Notes: a model not told the origin generated them from the sequence alone. Shown: positions 23,475-32,586, counted from the stretch's first letter. The stretch: DNA of 64,000 bases from Lentibacillus sp. Marseille-P4043 (GCF_900258515.1 NZ_LT984884.1:3470499-3534498), one strand, 5' to 3'. Numbers and translations: made by a program.

Positions 23475-24481
23475 TAATTGTTAAACGTATCCATATTCGT
23501 TGAAAACAGTGCCTCTAGTTCCTCATTTGGTGCAATATGCTGTTTCGCTCTATTTACTGCAATCGGTCCTTCATTAAATCCACCAGCAATTAAATGCAGT
23601 TTATTTGGGTAATTGGCAATATCGCCAACAGCAAAAATTCCTGGAATCGACGTTTGCATCGTGCTATCCACTTTCATTGTTCCGTCAGCCATGTCGCACC
23701 CCCACGCTGCAATAGCACCTAAATCAATCTCGAATCCATGATTAACGATAAGATCATCAAGTGGTATCGTCCGCTGCTCACCCGTTTCTATGTGTTCGAC
23801 AATTATTTCTGAAACTGTTTTGCCGTCCCCAATCAGGTTGACTATTTTGTAAGGGGTATAAAGTTTAACTGTTGAATTTTTCATTTGTGATACATTGCTT
23901 TCCATCCCAGAAAATATGTCTTTCCGGTAAATCAGGGATACTTCATCAGCAATTGGTTCCAACTCATTTGCCCAATCAATTGCCGTATTTCCACCACCGG
24001 ACAGCACAACTTTTTTTCCACGAAACTTGTTAAGTTCACGTACAAAGTAGTGTAGGTTCCCTTGTTCATAATTGGGTGCTTCAGGTAAGTCCAGCTTCAT
24101 TGTTTTTAACATTCCAAATCCGGTTGCTAAGATGATCGTCCGAGTATAGTGTTCTTCCCCATTATGTGTGCGTACGATGAAATTGCCGTCTTTCATTTTT
24201 TTTAATGTTGTTACTTGTTGCCCAAGAACGACTGTTGGATCAAACGTTTTTGCTTGTTCAACTAATTGGGTTGTCAAATCTTCTCCAGTTATTTTAGCAA
24301 TCCCACCGATATCACGAATGATCTTTTCTGGGTAAAAATAAGGTACCTTTCCACCAAGAAACGGAAGGTATTCAATTATTTTTGTTTTCATCTCCCGCAT
24401 ACCACTATAAAATGCGGTAAATAGGCCAACAGGTCCTCCACCGATAATTGTTACATCATAAAGCTCTAGTTGTTTATTTAT
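23474..24481 (-). CDS. Ferredoxin--NADP reductase, YcgT/YumC type, apparent ATA start
   Basis: The flavoenzyme passes electrons between NADPH and ferredoxin or flavodoxin. Read from 24481, the 335-residue frame opens (I)NKQLELYDVTIIGGGPVGLF, with the FAD GxGxxG, and later VVLSGGGNTAIDWANEL for NADPH and GIFAVGDIANYPNK. The length fits the family. The codon at the expected start is ATA, with GGAGGG seven bases upstream, and a TAA lies in frame four codons earlier. The first in-frame ATG (24400) would delete the FAD motif. Either AUA is used or the start was lost. It lies beside siderophore uptake genes, consistent with iron release from siderophores. Confidence 0.8.
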   Translation of the reverse strand: MNKQLELYDVTIIGGGPVGLFTAFYSGMREMKTKIIEYLPFLGGKVPYFYPEKIIRDIGGIAKITGEDLTTQLVEQAKTFDPTVVLGQQVTTLKKMKDGNFIVRTHNGEEHYTRTIILATGFGMLKTMKLDLPEAPNYEQGNLHYFVRELNKFRGKKVVLSGGGNTAIDWANELEPIADEVSLIYRKDIFSGMESNVSQMKNSTVKLYTPYKIVNLIGDGKTVSEIIVEHIETGEQRTIPLDDLIVNHGFEIDLGAIAAWGCDMADGTMKVDSTMQTSIPGIFAVGDIANYPNKLHLIAGGFNEGPIAVNRAKQHIAPNEELEALFSTNMDTFNN

Positions 24482-24571
24482 GGTAAACCCTCCTTACTAA
24501 CTTGTCCTGGTTTAATACCAAACAATACTATTTTTAAGGCTGTTTTGTTGCTTTCTTTCCCGCCGCTAGTT

Positions 24572-25594
24572 CTACTTTGTCTTCATCAACAAATACACGA
24601 AATAGGGTGTGCTAAGAATAGCAACAACAACACCGACTGGAATTTCAGTAGGTGTAAGAACATTTTTCCCAATTACATCCGCTGCCATCAGTAATAATGC
24701 GCCAATCAACGTTGAAACAGGTATAATCCGTTGATGTGTTGGACCAACAATTCGTCTTGCAATGTGTGGGACAACCAAACCAAGAAAGGCAATCCCTCCT
24801 CCAGCAGCGACACAGGCTCCAGCAAGCGCTACGGCAAGCAGTAACAGGATTCGCCGTTCATGCTCTACTTTTGATCCGAGGCCCGCTGCAATGTCATCAC
24901 CCAAATTCAGTACGTTCAAACTGTAGGCTTTATGTAATGTGAAAGGAATCAAAATTAAAATCCAAGGTAACAGAGCATACACAAAACTCCAATTTGCATT
25001 CCAAATATCACCAGCAAGCCAAACCGTTGCCTGGCGAAAATCTTGTGGATCCATTTTTAATTGAAAAATGATTAATGCTGCACTAAACGCGGCGTTAACT
25101 CCAATTCCTACTAAAATTAACCGTACAGGGTTGACGCCGTCTTTCCATGACAACGTATAAATTAGAAATGCTGCAAAAACCGCACCAACAAGAGCAAATA
25201 ATGGCATGATAAACGCTGAGATTGAGCTTTCCATATTTATCGTGTCCTGGAAAAAGTAGATAAATAACACAACCGCAAGACCTGCACCCGTATTAATTCC
25301 CAATATACCAGGATCAGCAAGTTCATTTTGGGTTACACCTTGTAAAATGACACCTGATACAGCAAGACCCGCACCAATCAATAGGGCTAAAACAATCCCG
25401 GGTAAACGGAAATCAAATAGAACCAATTCCTGCCTTTCTGTACCGTTACCAACAAGCGTTTTTATTACATCAAGTGGTGCTATTTGAATGACACCTGTGC
25501 TTAAACTAACAAAAAACATCGCAATGATTAGCAAGACTAACAGCACCATTACAGCTTGGAAGCTTTTTCGTTTTATCGATTTCTCTGATGTCAT
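24572..25594 (-). CDS. FecCD-family siderophore ABC permease (second subunit)
   Basis: The 340-residue permease has nine or ten helices and the BtuC/FecCD signatures DFRLPGIVLALLIGAGLAVSGVILQGVTQNELADPGILGINTGAGL and FLGLVVPHIARRIVGPTHQRIIPVSTLIGALLLMAADVIGK. It overlaps the upstream permease by four bases (ATGA). Together they would form the heterodimeric channel for an iron-siderophore importer. No ATPase is encoded nearby. The reductase gene follows 90 bases downstream on the same strand. Confidence 0.95.
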   Translation of the reverse strand: MTSEKSIKRKSFQAVMVLLVLLIIAMFFVSLSTGVIQIAPLDVIKTLVGNGTERQELVLFDFRLPGIVLALLIGAGLAVSGVILQGVTQNELADPGILGINTGAGLAVVLFIYFFQDTINMESSISAFIMPLFALVGAVFAAFLIYTLSWKDGVNPVRLILVGIGVNAAFSAALIIFQLKMDPQDFRQATVWLAGDIWNANWSFVYALLPWILILIPFTLHKAYSLNVLNLGDDIAAGLGSKVEHERRILLLLAVALAGACVAAGGGIAFLGLVVPHIARRIVGPTHQRIIPVSTLIGALLLMAADVIGKNVLTPTEIPVGVVVAILSTPYFVYLLMKTK

Positions 25595-26607
25595 GATTTA
25601 GCCCCTCCATTGCCACGTGCCAAATATAAAAAGAATGGAACACCAATAAGTGATGTTATAGCCCCTACTGGTGTCTCAAATGGGGCGTTAACCAAACGTG
25701 CGGTCACGTCAGATAAAACAAGCAAAAGTGCTCCAAATAATGCTGATGATGGTATGATCCAGCGGTAATCTGTGCCCATAATAAATCTAGTTATATGGGG
25801 AATAATTAAGCCAACAAATGCAACTGTTCCTGCAATTGATACAGCTGCACCGGTCAACACCAACACGGCTACAATACCAATAATCTTTGTGACAAGGTTG
25901 TTTTGCCCCAAACCAGTTGAAACATCTTCACCTAAGCTAAGTAATGTGATCGATCTCGAAATGGCCAACGCAAAAAACAGACCTACCCCACCAGAAATAA
26001 GCAGAATCATAACGGATGTCCAATCTGTTCCAGCCAATCCTCCAGCAAACCAAAAACTCATTTGTTTCTCAAGTTGAAAATGGAGGGAAATGACAGAAGA
26101 AATAGAACTGAGCAGCGTGCCTATCGCTACACCTGCCAATGCTAATTTAACAGGTGTTAATCCGCTTGTCGAAAAGGACCCAACCATGAAGACGAGTACG
26201 ACTGCAATTCCTGCACCAACAAAGGATGCGACCGTAAATCCCAAGTTACCAGCACTTGGAAAAAATGCGAGCATAACAACAAGGGTAAATGCCGCACCAT
26301 CCGTTACCCCCATGATTGATGGAGATGCTAGGGGATTACGTGTCAATCCTTGCATGATCGCACCTGATACTGCTAGAAACGCCCCAACTAATGCCGCACT
26401 TATAGCACGCGGCAAACGCAGTTCCTGAATAACCTGATGTTCTGTGATGTTCGTATTGAAATGAAAAACCGCTTGCCAAACAGTCGAAAGATTAATGTCG
26501 ACAGCCCCATATGAAACAGATAATCCAATTGAAAAAATTAAAGCGATTAATGTAATAATATTGATAATACTTTTTAATAGATTTGATTTTTTAATAAGTG
26601 TTACCAT
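25591..26607 (-). CDS. FecCD-family siderophore ABC permease (first subunit)
   Basis: The 338-residue permease has the matching motifs LRLPRAISAALVGAFLAVSGAIMQGLTRNPLASPSIMGVTDGAA and FVGLIIPHITRFIMGTDYRWIIPSSALFGALLLVLSDVTARL. AGGGGAATAGG precedes the ATG. It is transcribed divergently from the binding-protein gene at 26800. A partial Fur box lies 43-58 bases upstream. It is similar to FeuB/YfiZ-type permeases of B. subtilis; the siderophore is not identifiable by eye. Confidence 0.95.
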   Translation of the reverse strand: MVTLIKKSNLLKSIINIITLIALIFSIGLSVSYGAVDINLSTVWQAVFHFNTNITEHQVIQELRLPRAISAALVGAFLAVSGAIMQGLTRNPLASPSIMGVTDGAAFTLVVMLAFFPSAGNLGFTVASFVGAGIAVVLVFMVGSFSTSGLTPVKLALAGVAIGTLLSSISSVISLHFQLEKQMSFWFAGGLAGTDWTSVMILLISGGVGLFFALAISRSITLLSLGEDVSTGLGQNNLVTKIIGIVAVLVLTGAAVSIAGTVAFVGLIIPHITRFIMGTDYRWIIPSSALFGALLLVLSDVTARLVNAPFETPVGAITSLIGVPFFLYLARGNGGAKS

Positions 26608-26649
26608 CCTATTCCCCTGACTTCACCAATTGTACGAAATAAATCGGTT

Positions 26650-26665
26650 AAGAATCATTATCAAT
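26650..26665 (-). promoter_or_regulatory. Partial Fur box of the permease operon
   Basis: On the minus strand, ATTGATAATGATTCTT contains TGATAATGATTCTTA, matching about 12 of 15 positions of the 7-1-7 Fur consensus, upstream of the divergent permease gene. Confidence 0.5.
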
Positions 26666-26728
26666 TAAAAGTATAATCGTAAACGTCTTGCACTGCAATG
26701 ATATTTGTTTAATCTATTTGACAAATAA

Positions 26729-26757
26729 TTGACATTACAATTGAAAATGATTATCAT
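26729..26757 (+). promoter_or_regulatory. Fur-controlled promoter of the siderophore lipoprotein gene
   Basis: TTGACA (26729-26734), a 17-base spacer and TATCAT (26752-26757) form a strong sigma-A promoter. TGAAAATGATTATCA (26742-26756) overlaps the -10 and matches the Fur consensus at 14 of 15 positions. Iron-bound Fur should therefore repress the gene. Confidence 0.88.
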
Positions 26758-26799
26758 TACCGTTAGAAACATAACTTTTTTAAAAAAGGAGAAATACAT

Positions 26800-27771
26800 A
26801 TGATTACAAAAACAAAGTCAAGCATTCTGGCAATAAGTGTTATTTTCATCCTATCAATAGTAATGTCGGCATGTGGCAATGATGATGATTCAGATAAATC
26901 AACCGATGAATCCAACTCAGAATCAGACGGTAACACAGAGATAACCCTTGACAGTAAAATGGGTGAAGTAACGATTCCGGGAGATATTGAAAACGTTATC
27001 GCCCCCTACCATGAAGATGCCCTTTTAGCTTTAGGAATAACACCAGTTACCAAATGGTCAATCGGAGAAAGCATCCAAAATTATTTAGAAGCTGATCTAA
27101 AAGATGTGCCAAAAATTGAATGGAATCTTCCACAAGAGCAAGTGCTTGAACAAAACCCAGATTTAATTATACTAGAAAGTAATCTTGACAGTTATGATGG
27201 AAGCTATGAAGATTATCAAAAAATCGCACCTACTTATGTTATGACGGAAGAAGTCAGCAACGATTGGCGAAAACAAATAGAAACGTTTGGAAAATTACTT
27301 GGGAAAGAAGCCAAAGCTGACGAGGTTCTCAAGCAATACGATCAAAAAGTTTCCGATGCCAAAGAAAAATTAAACGAAGCAATAGGCGATGAAACCGTTG
27401 CACTTATTTGGACCATGGGAGATCAATTTTACCTATTCGAACATGACCGCCATATAGCCGAAGTGGTATATTCTCAACTTGAGATCAACCAACCAGCATT
27501 GGTTGAAAACTTAGGTAATGCTGATGCAGCACAATGGAACCCTATCTCAGTAGAAAAGTTATCTGAACTTCAAGCAGACCATGTATTTTTACTTGCTGAA
27601 GAAGGGGAACAAGGAATCGATACATTAAAAAATAGTAGTGTATGGCAAAGCACCCCTGCTGCCCAAAATAATCAAGTCTATGTGATGAACGATCCAAGTC
27701 ATTGGACGAACAAAGGACTAATTGCATCGGAGAAAACCATTGACGCAGTAGTAGATACTCTTACAAAATAA
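26800..27771 (+). CDS. Iron-siderophore-binding lipoprotein
   Basis: The 323-residue protein has a lipoprotein signal with lipobox MSAC (Cys25), an acidic Ser/Asp linker (about 26-48), and a helical-bridge binding fold: GEVTIPGDIENVIAPYHEDALLALGI, EQVLEQNPDLIILESNLDSYDG and ISVEKLSELQADHVFLLAEEG. This is the FeuA/FhuD/YfiY class that delivers ferric siderophores to FecCD permeases. Because no ATPase lies here, one encoded elsewhere must energise it, as YusV does for several B. subtilis systems. AAAGGAG precedes the ATG. Confidence 0.93.
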   Translation: MITKTKSSILAISVIFILSIVMSACGNDDDSDKSTDESNSESDGNTEITLDSKMGEVTIPGDIENVIAPYHEDALLALGITPVTKWSIGESIQNYLEADLKDVPKIEWNLPQEQVLEQNPDLIILESNLDSYDGSYEDYQKIAPTYVMTEEVSNDWRKQIETFGKLLGKEAKADEVLKQYDQKVSDAKEKLNEAIGDETVALIWTMGDQFYLFEHDRHIAEVVYSQLEINQPALVENLGNADAAQWNPISVEKLSELQADHVFLLAEEGEQGIDTLKNSSVWQSTPAAQNNQVYVMNDPSHWTNKGLIASEKTIDAVVDTLTK

Positions 27772-27817
27772 AAAAAGGGATCTGACCTTTTAGAGGATCA
27801 GATCCTTTTTTTATTTT
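27772..27817. terminator. Bidirectional terminator
   Basis: GGATCTGA and TCAGATCC flank CCTTTTAGAGGA, followed by TTTTTTTATTTT on the plus strand and AAAAAAGG on the other side. It serves the lipoprotein gene and the convergent yisL. Confidence 0.88.
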
Positions 27818-28181
27818 ATGCAAACCCGCCCGGCAGACGGCCAAAGCCTAATATCATTGTCAATAATACAGCTATTACAAGTTGAATCCACCAGCTTTTC
27901 GTTGGCTCTTCTCTTCCTGATTTCAAGCTAATCATTTCCATTGCAAAGATTGCCCAAATACCCGCAAGTCCTTTAAAAATTGCCTCACCCATCATCGAGC
28001 TTCCACCAAAATAATTGGCAAGTAATGATCCGCCTGAATATAGAATCAATAAATAATCCAAGCGAAGAATCATTTGTACAATTTTTGCACCTTTTGCTTT
28101 ACCTGTTTTATGTAGAATAACAACAATAATAAACAGAATAAATGCTAGTGCCCACGCTGTTACATGTAAATGTGTATTCAT
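27816..28181 (-). CDS. yisL: YisL-family membrane protein (UPF0344)
   Basis: The 121-residue protein has four membrane helices. It starts MNTHLHVTAWALAFILFIIVV, has AKGAKIVQMILRLDYLLILYSGGSLL, and ends LTMILGFGRLPGGFA. This matches B. subtilis YisL, another gene near gerP and addAB. AGGAGG precedes the ATG. Function is unknown. Confidence 0.88.
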   Translation of the reverse strand: MNTHLHVTAWALAFILFIIVVILHKTGKAKGAKIVQMILRLDYLLILYSGGSLLANYFGGSSMMGEAIFKGLAGIWAIFAMEMISLKSGREEPTKSWWIQLVIAVLLTMILGFGRLPGGFA

Positions 28182-28429
28182 TTAAGTACCTCCTATTATT
28201 TCCTAAATCGTTTTCCAACTATACATTGCAATAAGACTATCATATCATGTCCGACCTATAAATTCATTTGAAATTTATATGAACATTTTTTACAGGGGAG
28301 AAAAATATACTGAAAACTGTTATAATAAGAATTGTGCTTTATTTGCGTTTTTATTAAAAAGTACAAATAAAAAATAGGAAAAATACGTAGGCAAGAGCAC
28401 AATATTTTTCCAAACTTTGGAGGGTTACT

Positions 28430-29626
28430 ATGTCACAATCTAGTCAACAAATTATCGACCAAACACAGGAATATGGTGCAAAGAACTATCACCCGCTCCC
28501 TGTTGTGATAACAAAAGCAGATGGTGTCTGGGTTGAGGATCCAGAAGGCAACCGCTACATGGATATGTTAAGTGCTTATTCTGCAGTTAACCAAGGGCAC
28601 CGTCATCCAAAAATTGTCGATGCACTAAAGGAACAAGCAGACAGGGTAACACTAACTTCTCGGGCATTTCACAATGACCAGTTAGGCCCATGGTATGAAA
28701 AAATTTGCAAACTAACAAACAAAGAAAATGCACTACCAATGAACACAGGCGCTGAAGCAGTTGAAACGGCAATAAAGGCTGCTAGAAGATGGGCTTATGA
28801 TGTTAAAGGTGTTGCCGAAAACAAAGCGGAAATCATTGCTTGTGAAGGAAACTTCCACGGCCGGACAATGACAGCGGTTTCTTTGTCATCAGAAGCGGAA
28901 TATCAACGTGGATTTGGTCCAATGTTACCAGGTATTAAACTCATCCCATACGGTGATATTGATGCACTAAAAGCAGCAATCAACGAAAACACAGCAGGCT
29001 TTTTGTTTGAACCAATCCAAGGAGAAGCTGGTATTGTTATTCCTCCTGAAGGATTTTTGAAAGAAGCGTACGATCTTTGTAAAGCAAACAATGTATTGTA
29101 TATAGCCGATGAAATTCAGGCAGGACTAGCCCGTACAGGTAAAATGTTCGCTTGTGACTGGGAAAATGTTACGCCAGATATTCTTATTTTAGGTAAAGCC
29201 CTTGGTGGTGGCGTTATGCCAATTTCATGCATTGTTGCGAACAGCGACATTCTCGGTGTATTTAACCCCGGTTCACACGGATCTACATTCGGTGGCAACC
29301 CATTAGCATGTGCCGTTTCTGTTGCTTCACTTGAAGTTATCGAAGAAGAACATTTGGCAGACCGTTCATTAGAGCTCGGAAACTACATGATGGAAGAACT
29401 GCGAAAAATCGATAATCCTGCAATTAAAGAAGTACGTGGAAAAGGACTATTTATTGGTGTTGAGCTAAATGAAGCAGCCCGCCCATATTGTGAGGCATTA
29501 AAAGAAAAAGGTTTATTATGCAAAGAAACACACGAAAATGTTATCCGTTTCGCCCCACCACTCATTATTGAAAAAGAAGATTTGGATTGGGCGATTGGAC
29601 ATATTAAAGATGTTTTAAGAGGATAA
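28430..29626 (+). CDS. rocD: Ornithine aminotransferase
   Basis: RocD converts ornithine and 2-oxoglutarate to glutamate semialdehyde and glutamate in arginine catabolism. The 398-residue class III aminotransferase has [49 protein letters not shown], and the PLP Lys in [14 protein letters not shown] (about residue 254). It ends [25 protein letters not shown] precedes the ATG. A TATAAT lies at 28321, about 110 bases upstream, without a clear -35. It stands alone, with its own terminator. Confidence 0.95.
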   Translation: MSQSSQQIIDQTQEYGAKNYHPLPVVITKADGVWVEDPEGNRYMDMLSAYSAVNQGHRHPKIVDALKEQADRVTLTSRAFHNDQLGPWYEKICKLTNKENALPMNTGAEAVETAIKAARRWAYDVKGVAENKAEIIACEGNFHGRTMTAVSLSSEAEYQRGFGPMLPGIKLIPYGDIDALKAAINENTAGFLFEPIQGEAGIVIPPEGFLKEAYDLCKANNVLYIADEIQAGLARTGKMFACDWENVTPDILILGKALGGGVMPISCIVANSDILGVFNPGSHGSTFGGNPLACAVSVASLEVIEEEHLADRSLELGNYMMEELRKIDNPAIKEVRGKGLFIGVELNEAARPYCEALKEKGLLCKETHENVIRFAPPLIIEKEDLDWAIGHIKDVLRG

Positions 29627-29652
29627 ACTAATTGTTAAAAGATAAAGTAAGT

Positions 29653-29686
29653 AAAAACGGCTTTCCATTATGGAAAGCCGTTTTTA
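29653..29686 (+). terminator. rocD terminator
   Basis: AAAAACGGCTTTCC and GGAAAGCCGTTTTT pair around ATTAT, with the T-run forming the descending arm. Confidence 0.9.
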
Positions 29687-29720
29687 TCCCAAACATTTGA
29701 TAAAGATGGAGATGATCAAT

Positions 29721-29963
29721 TTGTCTGCTGCAACTAAACCTATAGGCGTTGCTATTATAACTGGTGTTATTGTGGTTTTACTAGGTTTCATTCAAGATAT
29801 CTCATCGATTATATATACTATTTGTATTTCGGTGGCATATTTAATTGGTATTATCAGTTTTGTTAAATCAAAGAAGGACAAGATTAATATTTTCTTCTTT
29901 GTCATTATTACCATCTTATATATTGCTTTTTTATTTCGATTTAATGTTTTTGATTTCCTTTAA
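29721..29963 (+). CDS. Small three-helix membrane protein, unknown
   Basis: The 80-residue product from TTG at 29721 (GGAG nine bases upstream) is LSAATKPIGVAIITGVIVVL..., followed by two more hydrophobic helices and a short KSKKDK loop. ATG codons at 29706 and 29712 are alternatives with a poorer site. It begins inside the descending DNA of the rocD terminator region and ends four bases into the convergent DUF418 gene. No family is recognised; coding status is likely but not certain. Confidence 0.5.
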   Translation: MSAATKPIGVAIITGVIVVLLGFIQDISSIIYTICISVAYLIGIISFVKSKKDKINIFFFVIITILYIAFLFRFNVFDFL

Positions 29964-31150
29964 TACATTTGTTTAACATTTCTTTTCCATAATGGCTGTC
30001 TTTTCCCATATGTCAGACTCCGCCACACCCACTCAAGTGGCCCAAACAGAAAATGAGTAAACCACCATCTGCTAAGGAAAATTTGCCCGATGAACACAAC
30101 TAAGACGATAACAACACCAATACTAGGATTAACCGAACCGTACAATCCAAACCCAATCCCATAAAATAGAACAAAACTGATCAATGATTGCGTAATATAA
30201 TTTGTCAACGACATTCTGCCAACATAGGAAAATGGTTTGATGCATTTTAATCCTATGTTTGTTTGCGCCAGTAAAACAATAGAGACAACATAAAACAATG
30301 CCGATGCCGTGCCACCAATATTATCCTGAACATAAGAAAACCAGGTTGGATTCCCATAAAGGTATGGGCCCATTTTTATTGCGATAAACACCATTAAACT
30401 TACAACCCAAAAAATTTTAAGTAGACTTATTTTTACACTTGGCTGATGGAGCCAGCGTTTTCTAGCAATATACATACCAAGCAAAAACAATGGCAGTAAT
30501 GACGTAACCGATAGGAAATACGAAAATAAGCCATTTGCATAAAACCAGTCATTCACATTTTGGGCCAAAATAACGGATAACTCACTACTGCTATAGTGGG
30601 CTTTGGCTAAATAGATCGCCGCGACATCGTAATAATCTAGATACCCTCTGAAGTCATATAAAAACCGTGTATATAAAAATGCGCTTCCACCCAGCAAAAG
30701 ACAGGACCATACTAGCAATGTTTTATTCGAACGGTTGATAAAAGCTAATAAAAATAATCCAATGATTCCATAGGATAATAAAATATCGCCATGCCAAATG
30801 AAAAAAGCATGAATAAATCCGAAACCGATTAAAATTAGTAACCTACGAAACAAAAAAGAATGTACGTTAATTCCTTTTGCTGTTAGCCGTTCTTTCAACA
30901 GTTGAAACCCGAACCCAAACAAAAACGAAAATAGCGTATAAAAACTAGCTTGAAAAAAAATATCGATAACCGTTTGCGTGTAGTGATCAACAGGCTCCGT
31001 CCAAGCGTCCTCAGCGCCGCCATATAAAAAATATGGTGCCGAAAATGCTCCAATATTCACCATAAAAATACCAAAAATCGCAAATCCCCTTGCCGCGTCC
31101 ATCCATATAAGGCGATGCGTTTCTTTAACTGGCTCCACACGATTGTCCAT
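29960..31150 (-). CDS. DUF418-family membrane protein
   Basis: The 396-residue protein has about ten helices. It begins with RLIWMDAARGFAIFGIFMVNI, the acyltransferase-3-like D-x-x-R-G signature of DUF418/YeiB proteins, and ends with the DUF418 pattern SYVGRMSLTNYITQSLISFVLFYG...GPLEWVWRSLTYGKRQPLW. B. subtilis YxaH and YrkO belong here. An acyl transfer role is suspected for the family. GGGAAGG precedes the ATG. It is divergent from gerPA. Confidence 0.88.
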   Translation of the reverse strand: MDNRVEPVKETHRLIWMDAARGFAIFGIFMVNIGAFSAPYFLYGGAEDAWTEPVDHYTQTVIDIFFQASFYTLFSFLFGFGFQLLKERLTAKGINVHSFLFRRLLILIGFGFIHAFFIWHGDILLSYGIIGLFLLAFINRSNKTLLVWSCLLLGGSAFLYTRFLYDFRGYLDYYDVAAIYLAKAHYSSSELSVILAQNVNDWFYANGLFSYFLSVTSLLPLFLLGMYIARKRWLHQPSVKISLLKIFWVVSLMVFIAIKMGPYLYGNPTWFSYVQDNIGGTASALFYVVSIVLLAQTNIGLKCIKPFSYVGRMSLTNYITQSLISFVLFYGIGFGLYGSVNPSIGVVIVLVVFIGQIFLSRWWFTHFLFGPLEWVWRSLTYGKRQPLWKRNVKQMY

Positions 31151-31261
31151 CCATTCTCACCTTCCCTCGTGAGCAAATCAACTTCTAAGCGTATAACTTC
31201 AAAAATATATGTATTCAATCTATTATTCGCCCTCGTCATCCAAACTTCCTTCTTGCTTTCA

Positions 31262-31287
31262 ACAATTTAGGAAAATCACATAAACTA
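31262..31287 (+). promoter_or_regulatory. Sigma-K-type promoter of gerPA
   Basis: CATAAACTA (31279-31287) fits the sigma-K -10 consensus CATANNNTA, with an AC dinucleotide 15 bases upstream as a minimal -35. In B. subtilis, gerP is a late mother-cell operon transcribed by sigma-K. Confidence 0.7.
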
Positions 31288-31308
31288 AACAAAGAAGGAG
31301 GAATAAGT

Positions 31309-31521
31309 ATGCCAGCACAAGTGGGAGCGGTCAAAGTTATCACGGTATCCTCTTCAAGCATTCTAAATATTGGAGACGTGTATTCGATGTGCCCAGAAAG
31401 TTCTGCAAAAACTTATGCTGGTGGAGGTTCCTTTAATACAGGTGACGGAATTCGTATAAAATTAGCAGATTCTAATACGTACGTTTACGATAAAGATCAC
31501 ATTGACCAACCAGTCGATTAA
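31309..31521 (+). CDS. gerPA: Spore germination protein GerPA
   Basis: The 70-residue protein MPAQVGAVKVITVSSSSILN continues IGDVYSMCPESSAKTYAGGGSFNTGD, the GerPA/GerPF family signature. GerP proteins are made in the mother cell, sit in the coat and let germinants reach the inner receptors. GGAGG precedes the ATG. It is the first of six genes in the B. subtilis order. Confidence 0.92.
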   Translation: MPAQVGAVKVITVSSSSILNIGDVYSMCPESSAKTYAGGGSFNTGDGIRIKLADSNTYVYDKDHIDQPVD

Positions 31522-31538
31522 TTAGTGGAGTGAGCAGC

Positions 31539-31757
31539 ATGAACATGACGATCCATCAATCGATCAACATTTATATGATCAAAATCGGTTCCATAACCAA
31601 TTCTTCCGTTTTGCAAATCGGCAGCACTGGAAGTATCCAGGCCCAAGCGGATATTCATAATACCGGAGGATATACGGAACCAGCTGAAGAAGCTATACCA
31701 CTAGGAAAACGTTCTACCCCATTAATTCCACTTTCCCAAACAAAGCACGATTTTTAA
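31539..31757 (+). CDS. gerPB: Spore germination protein GerPB
   Basis: The 72-residue protein contains IHQSINIYMIKIGSITNSSVLQIGSTGSI and NTGGYTEPAEEA, which resemble B. subtilis GerPB. The ATG at 31539 has GGAG eight bases upstream. It lies 17 bases after gerPA. The C-terminal 20 residues are Pro/Ser-rich and variable in the family. Confidence 0.9.
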   Translation: MNMTIHQSINIYMIKIGSITNSSVLQIGSTGSIQAQADIHNTGGYTEPAEEAIPLGKRSTPLIPLSQTKHDF

Positions 31758-31773
31758 GCATTCACATAAACTA
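31747..31773 (+). promoter_or_regulatory. Internal sigma-K-type promoter before gerPC
   Basis: A second CATAAACTA (31765-31773), with AC 16 bases upstream at 31747-31748, lies between gerPB and gerPC. The 11-mer CACATAAACTA is identical to that at the gerPA promoter. Confidence 0.6.
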
Positions 31774-31834
31774 ACATAGGCCTTAACCTAAATACAAACC
31801 GATTTTTTTACCAAGCGTGAGAGGGGATTTTTTT

Positions 31835-32416
31835 ATGAATGGAAACGAATGGACTACTTACTTTTATGACCTTCACCAGCATATTCAGGAACAAGGTAAA
31901 AAAATAAAAGAATTGGAATCAAAATTGGACCAGGTAGAAACGATTTCCAAAGAAAAAAATAAAAATACAATCGAAAAAATCGAATACAATTTTGACCAAT
32001 TAAAAATTGAACGATTGGAAGGAACACTTCATATCGGGTTGTCACCTAGTGATTTAGCAAACATTGATGATCTAGGAATCAATCAAACAAATCCTGCCAA
32101 TTTCCAGCCCCCAATGAAGCAGTCGTTATTATCAGACCTAAGCCAACACATAAACCAAGAAGGTCCTGCATTAATCCAAGATTTAGCAAATCAATATCGA
32201 AAGCCTGTGGACGAAGGCTTTCAGTCGATCATGCTACAAGATATTGAAAAACAACTCCCTCAGCGAATTGCTTTTTACGAACAGGAAGCGAAGGATCAAA
32301 ACATAAACTCAGAAGATCAATTAACAGCTTACATCACGGAACAAATTAAAAACGAAATTTATCAATCACTTGTTAATTATATGCAAAATAACGAACAAAA
32401 AGGAGCAGATCAATGA
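31835..32416 (+). CDS. gerPC: Spore germination protein GerPC
   Basis: The 193-residue hydrophilic protein starts with a coiled coil (YDLHQHIQEQGKKIKELESKLDQVETISKEK), then IEKIEYNFDQLKIERLEGTLHIGLSPSDLANIDDLGI, as in GerPC. GerPC is the one GerP protein with a distinct structure and stabilises the others. The ATG at 31835 follows GAGGGG. It overlaps gerPD by four bases. Confidence 0.92.
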   Translation: MNGNEWTTYFYDLHQHIQEQGKKIKELESKLDQVETISKEKNKNTIEKIEYNFDQLKIERLEGTLHIGLSPSDLANIDDLGINQTNPANFQPPMKQSLLSDLSQHINQEGPALIQDLANQYRKPVDEGFQSIMLQDIEKQLPQRIAFYEQEAKDQNINSEDQLTAYITEQIKNEIYQSLVNYMQNNEQKGADQ

Positions 32417-32586
32417 ATTTAGAAGTTCACAACTGGGGATTAAATGTCGGAAATGTAGAAGTTGATGCAATCACAGCTTCCTCAGTATTCTTGATCGGTG
32501 ACAATGACGAAATGATGCTGGCATCGTTTTTCGATACACCACCAGAAGCGTTCACTGTCGGGAATGTTGTTCCATTAGCACCATAA
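32413..32586 (+). CDS. gerPD: Spore germination protein GerPD
   Basis: The 57-residue protein MNLEVHNWGLNVGNVEVDAI continues TASSVFLIGDNDEMMLASFFDTPPEAF, like B. subtilis GerPD (SSSVFHIGD, FDTPPE). It starts in the ATGA overlap with gerPC; AAGGAG lies eight bases before the ATG. Confidence 0.92.
   Translation: MNLEVHNWGLNVGNVEVDAITASSVFLIGDNDEMMLASFFDTPPEAFTVGNVVPLAP

Noticed and set aside
28182..28429. Sigma-L or arginine-regulator site upstream of rocD
   Set aside because: I looked for a GG-N10-GC type promoter and ARG-box-like palindromes and found only a TATAAT without a convincing -35.
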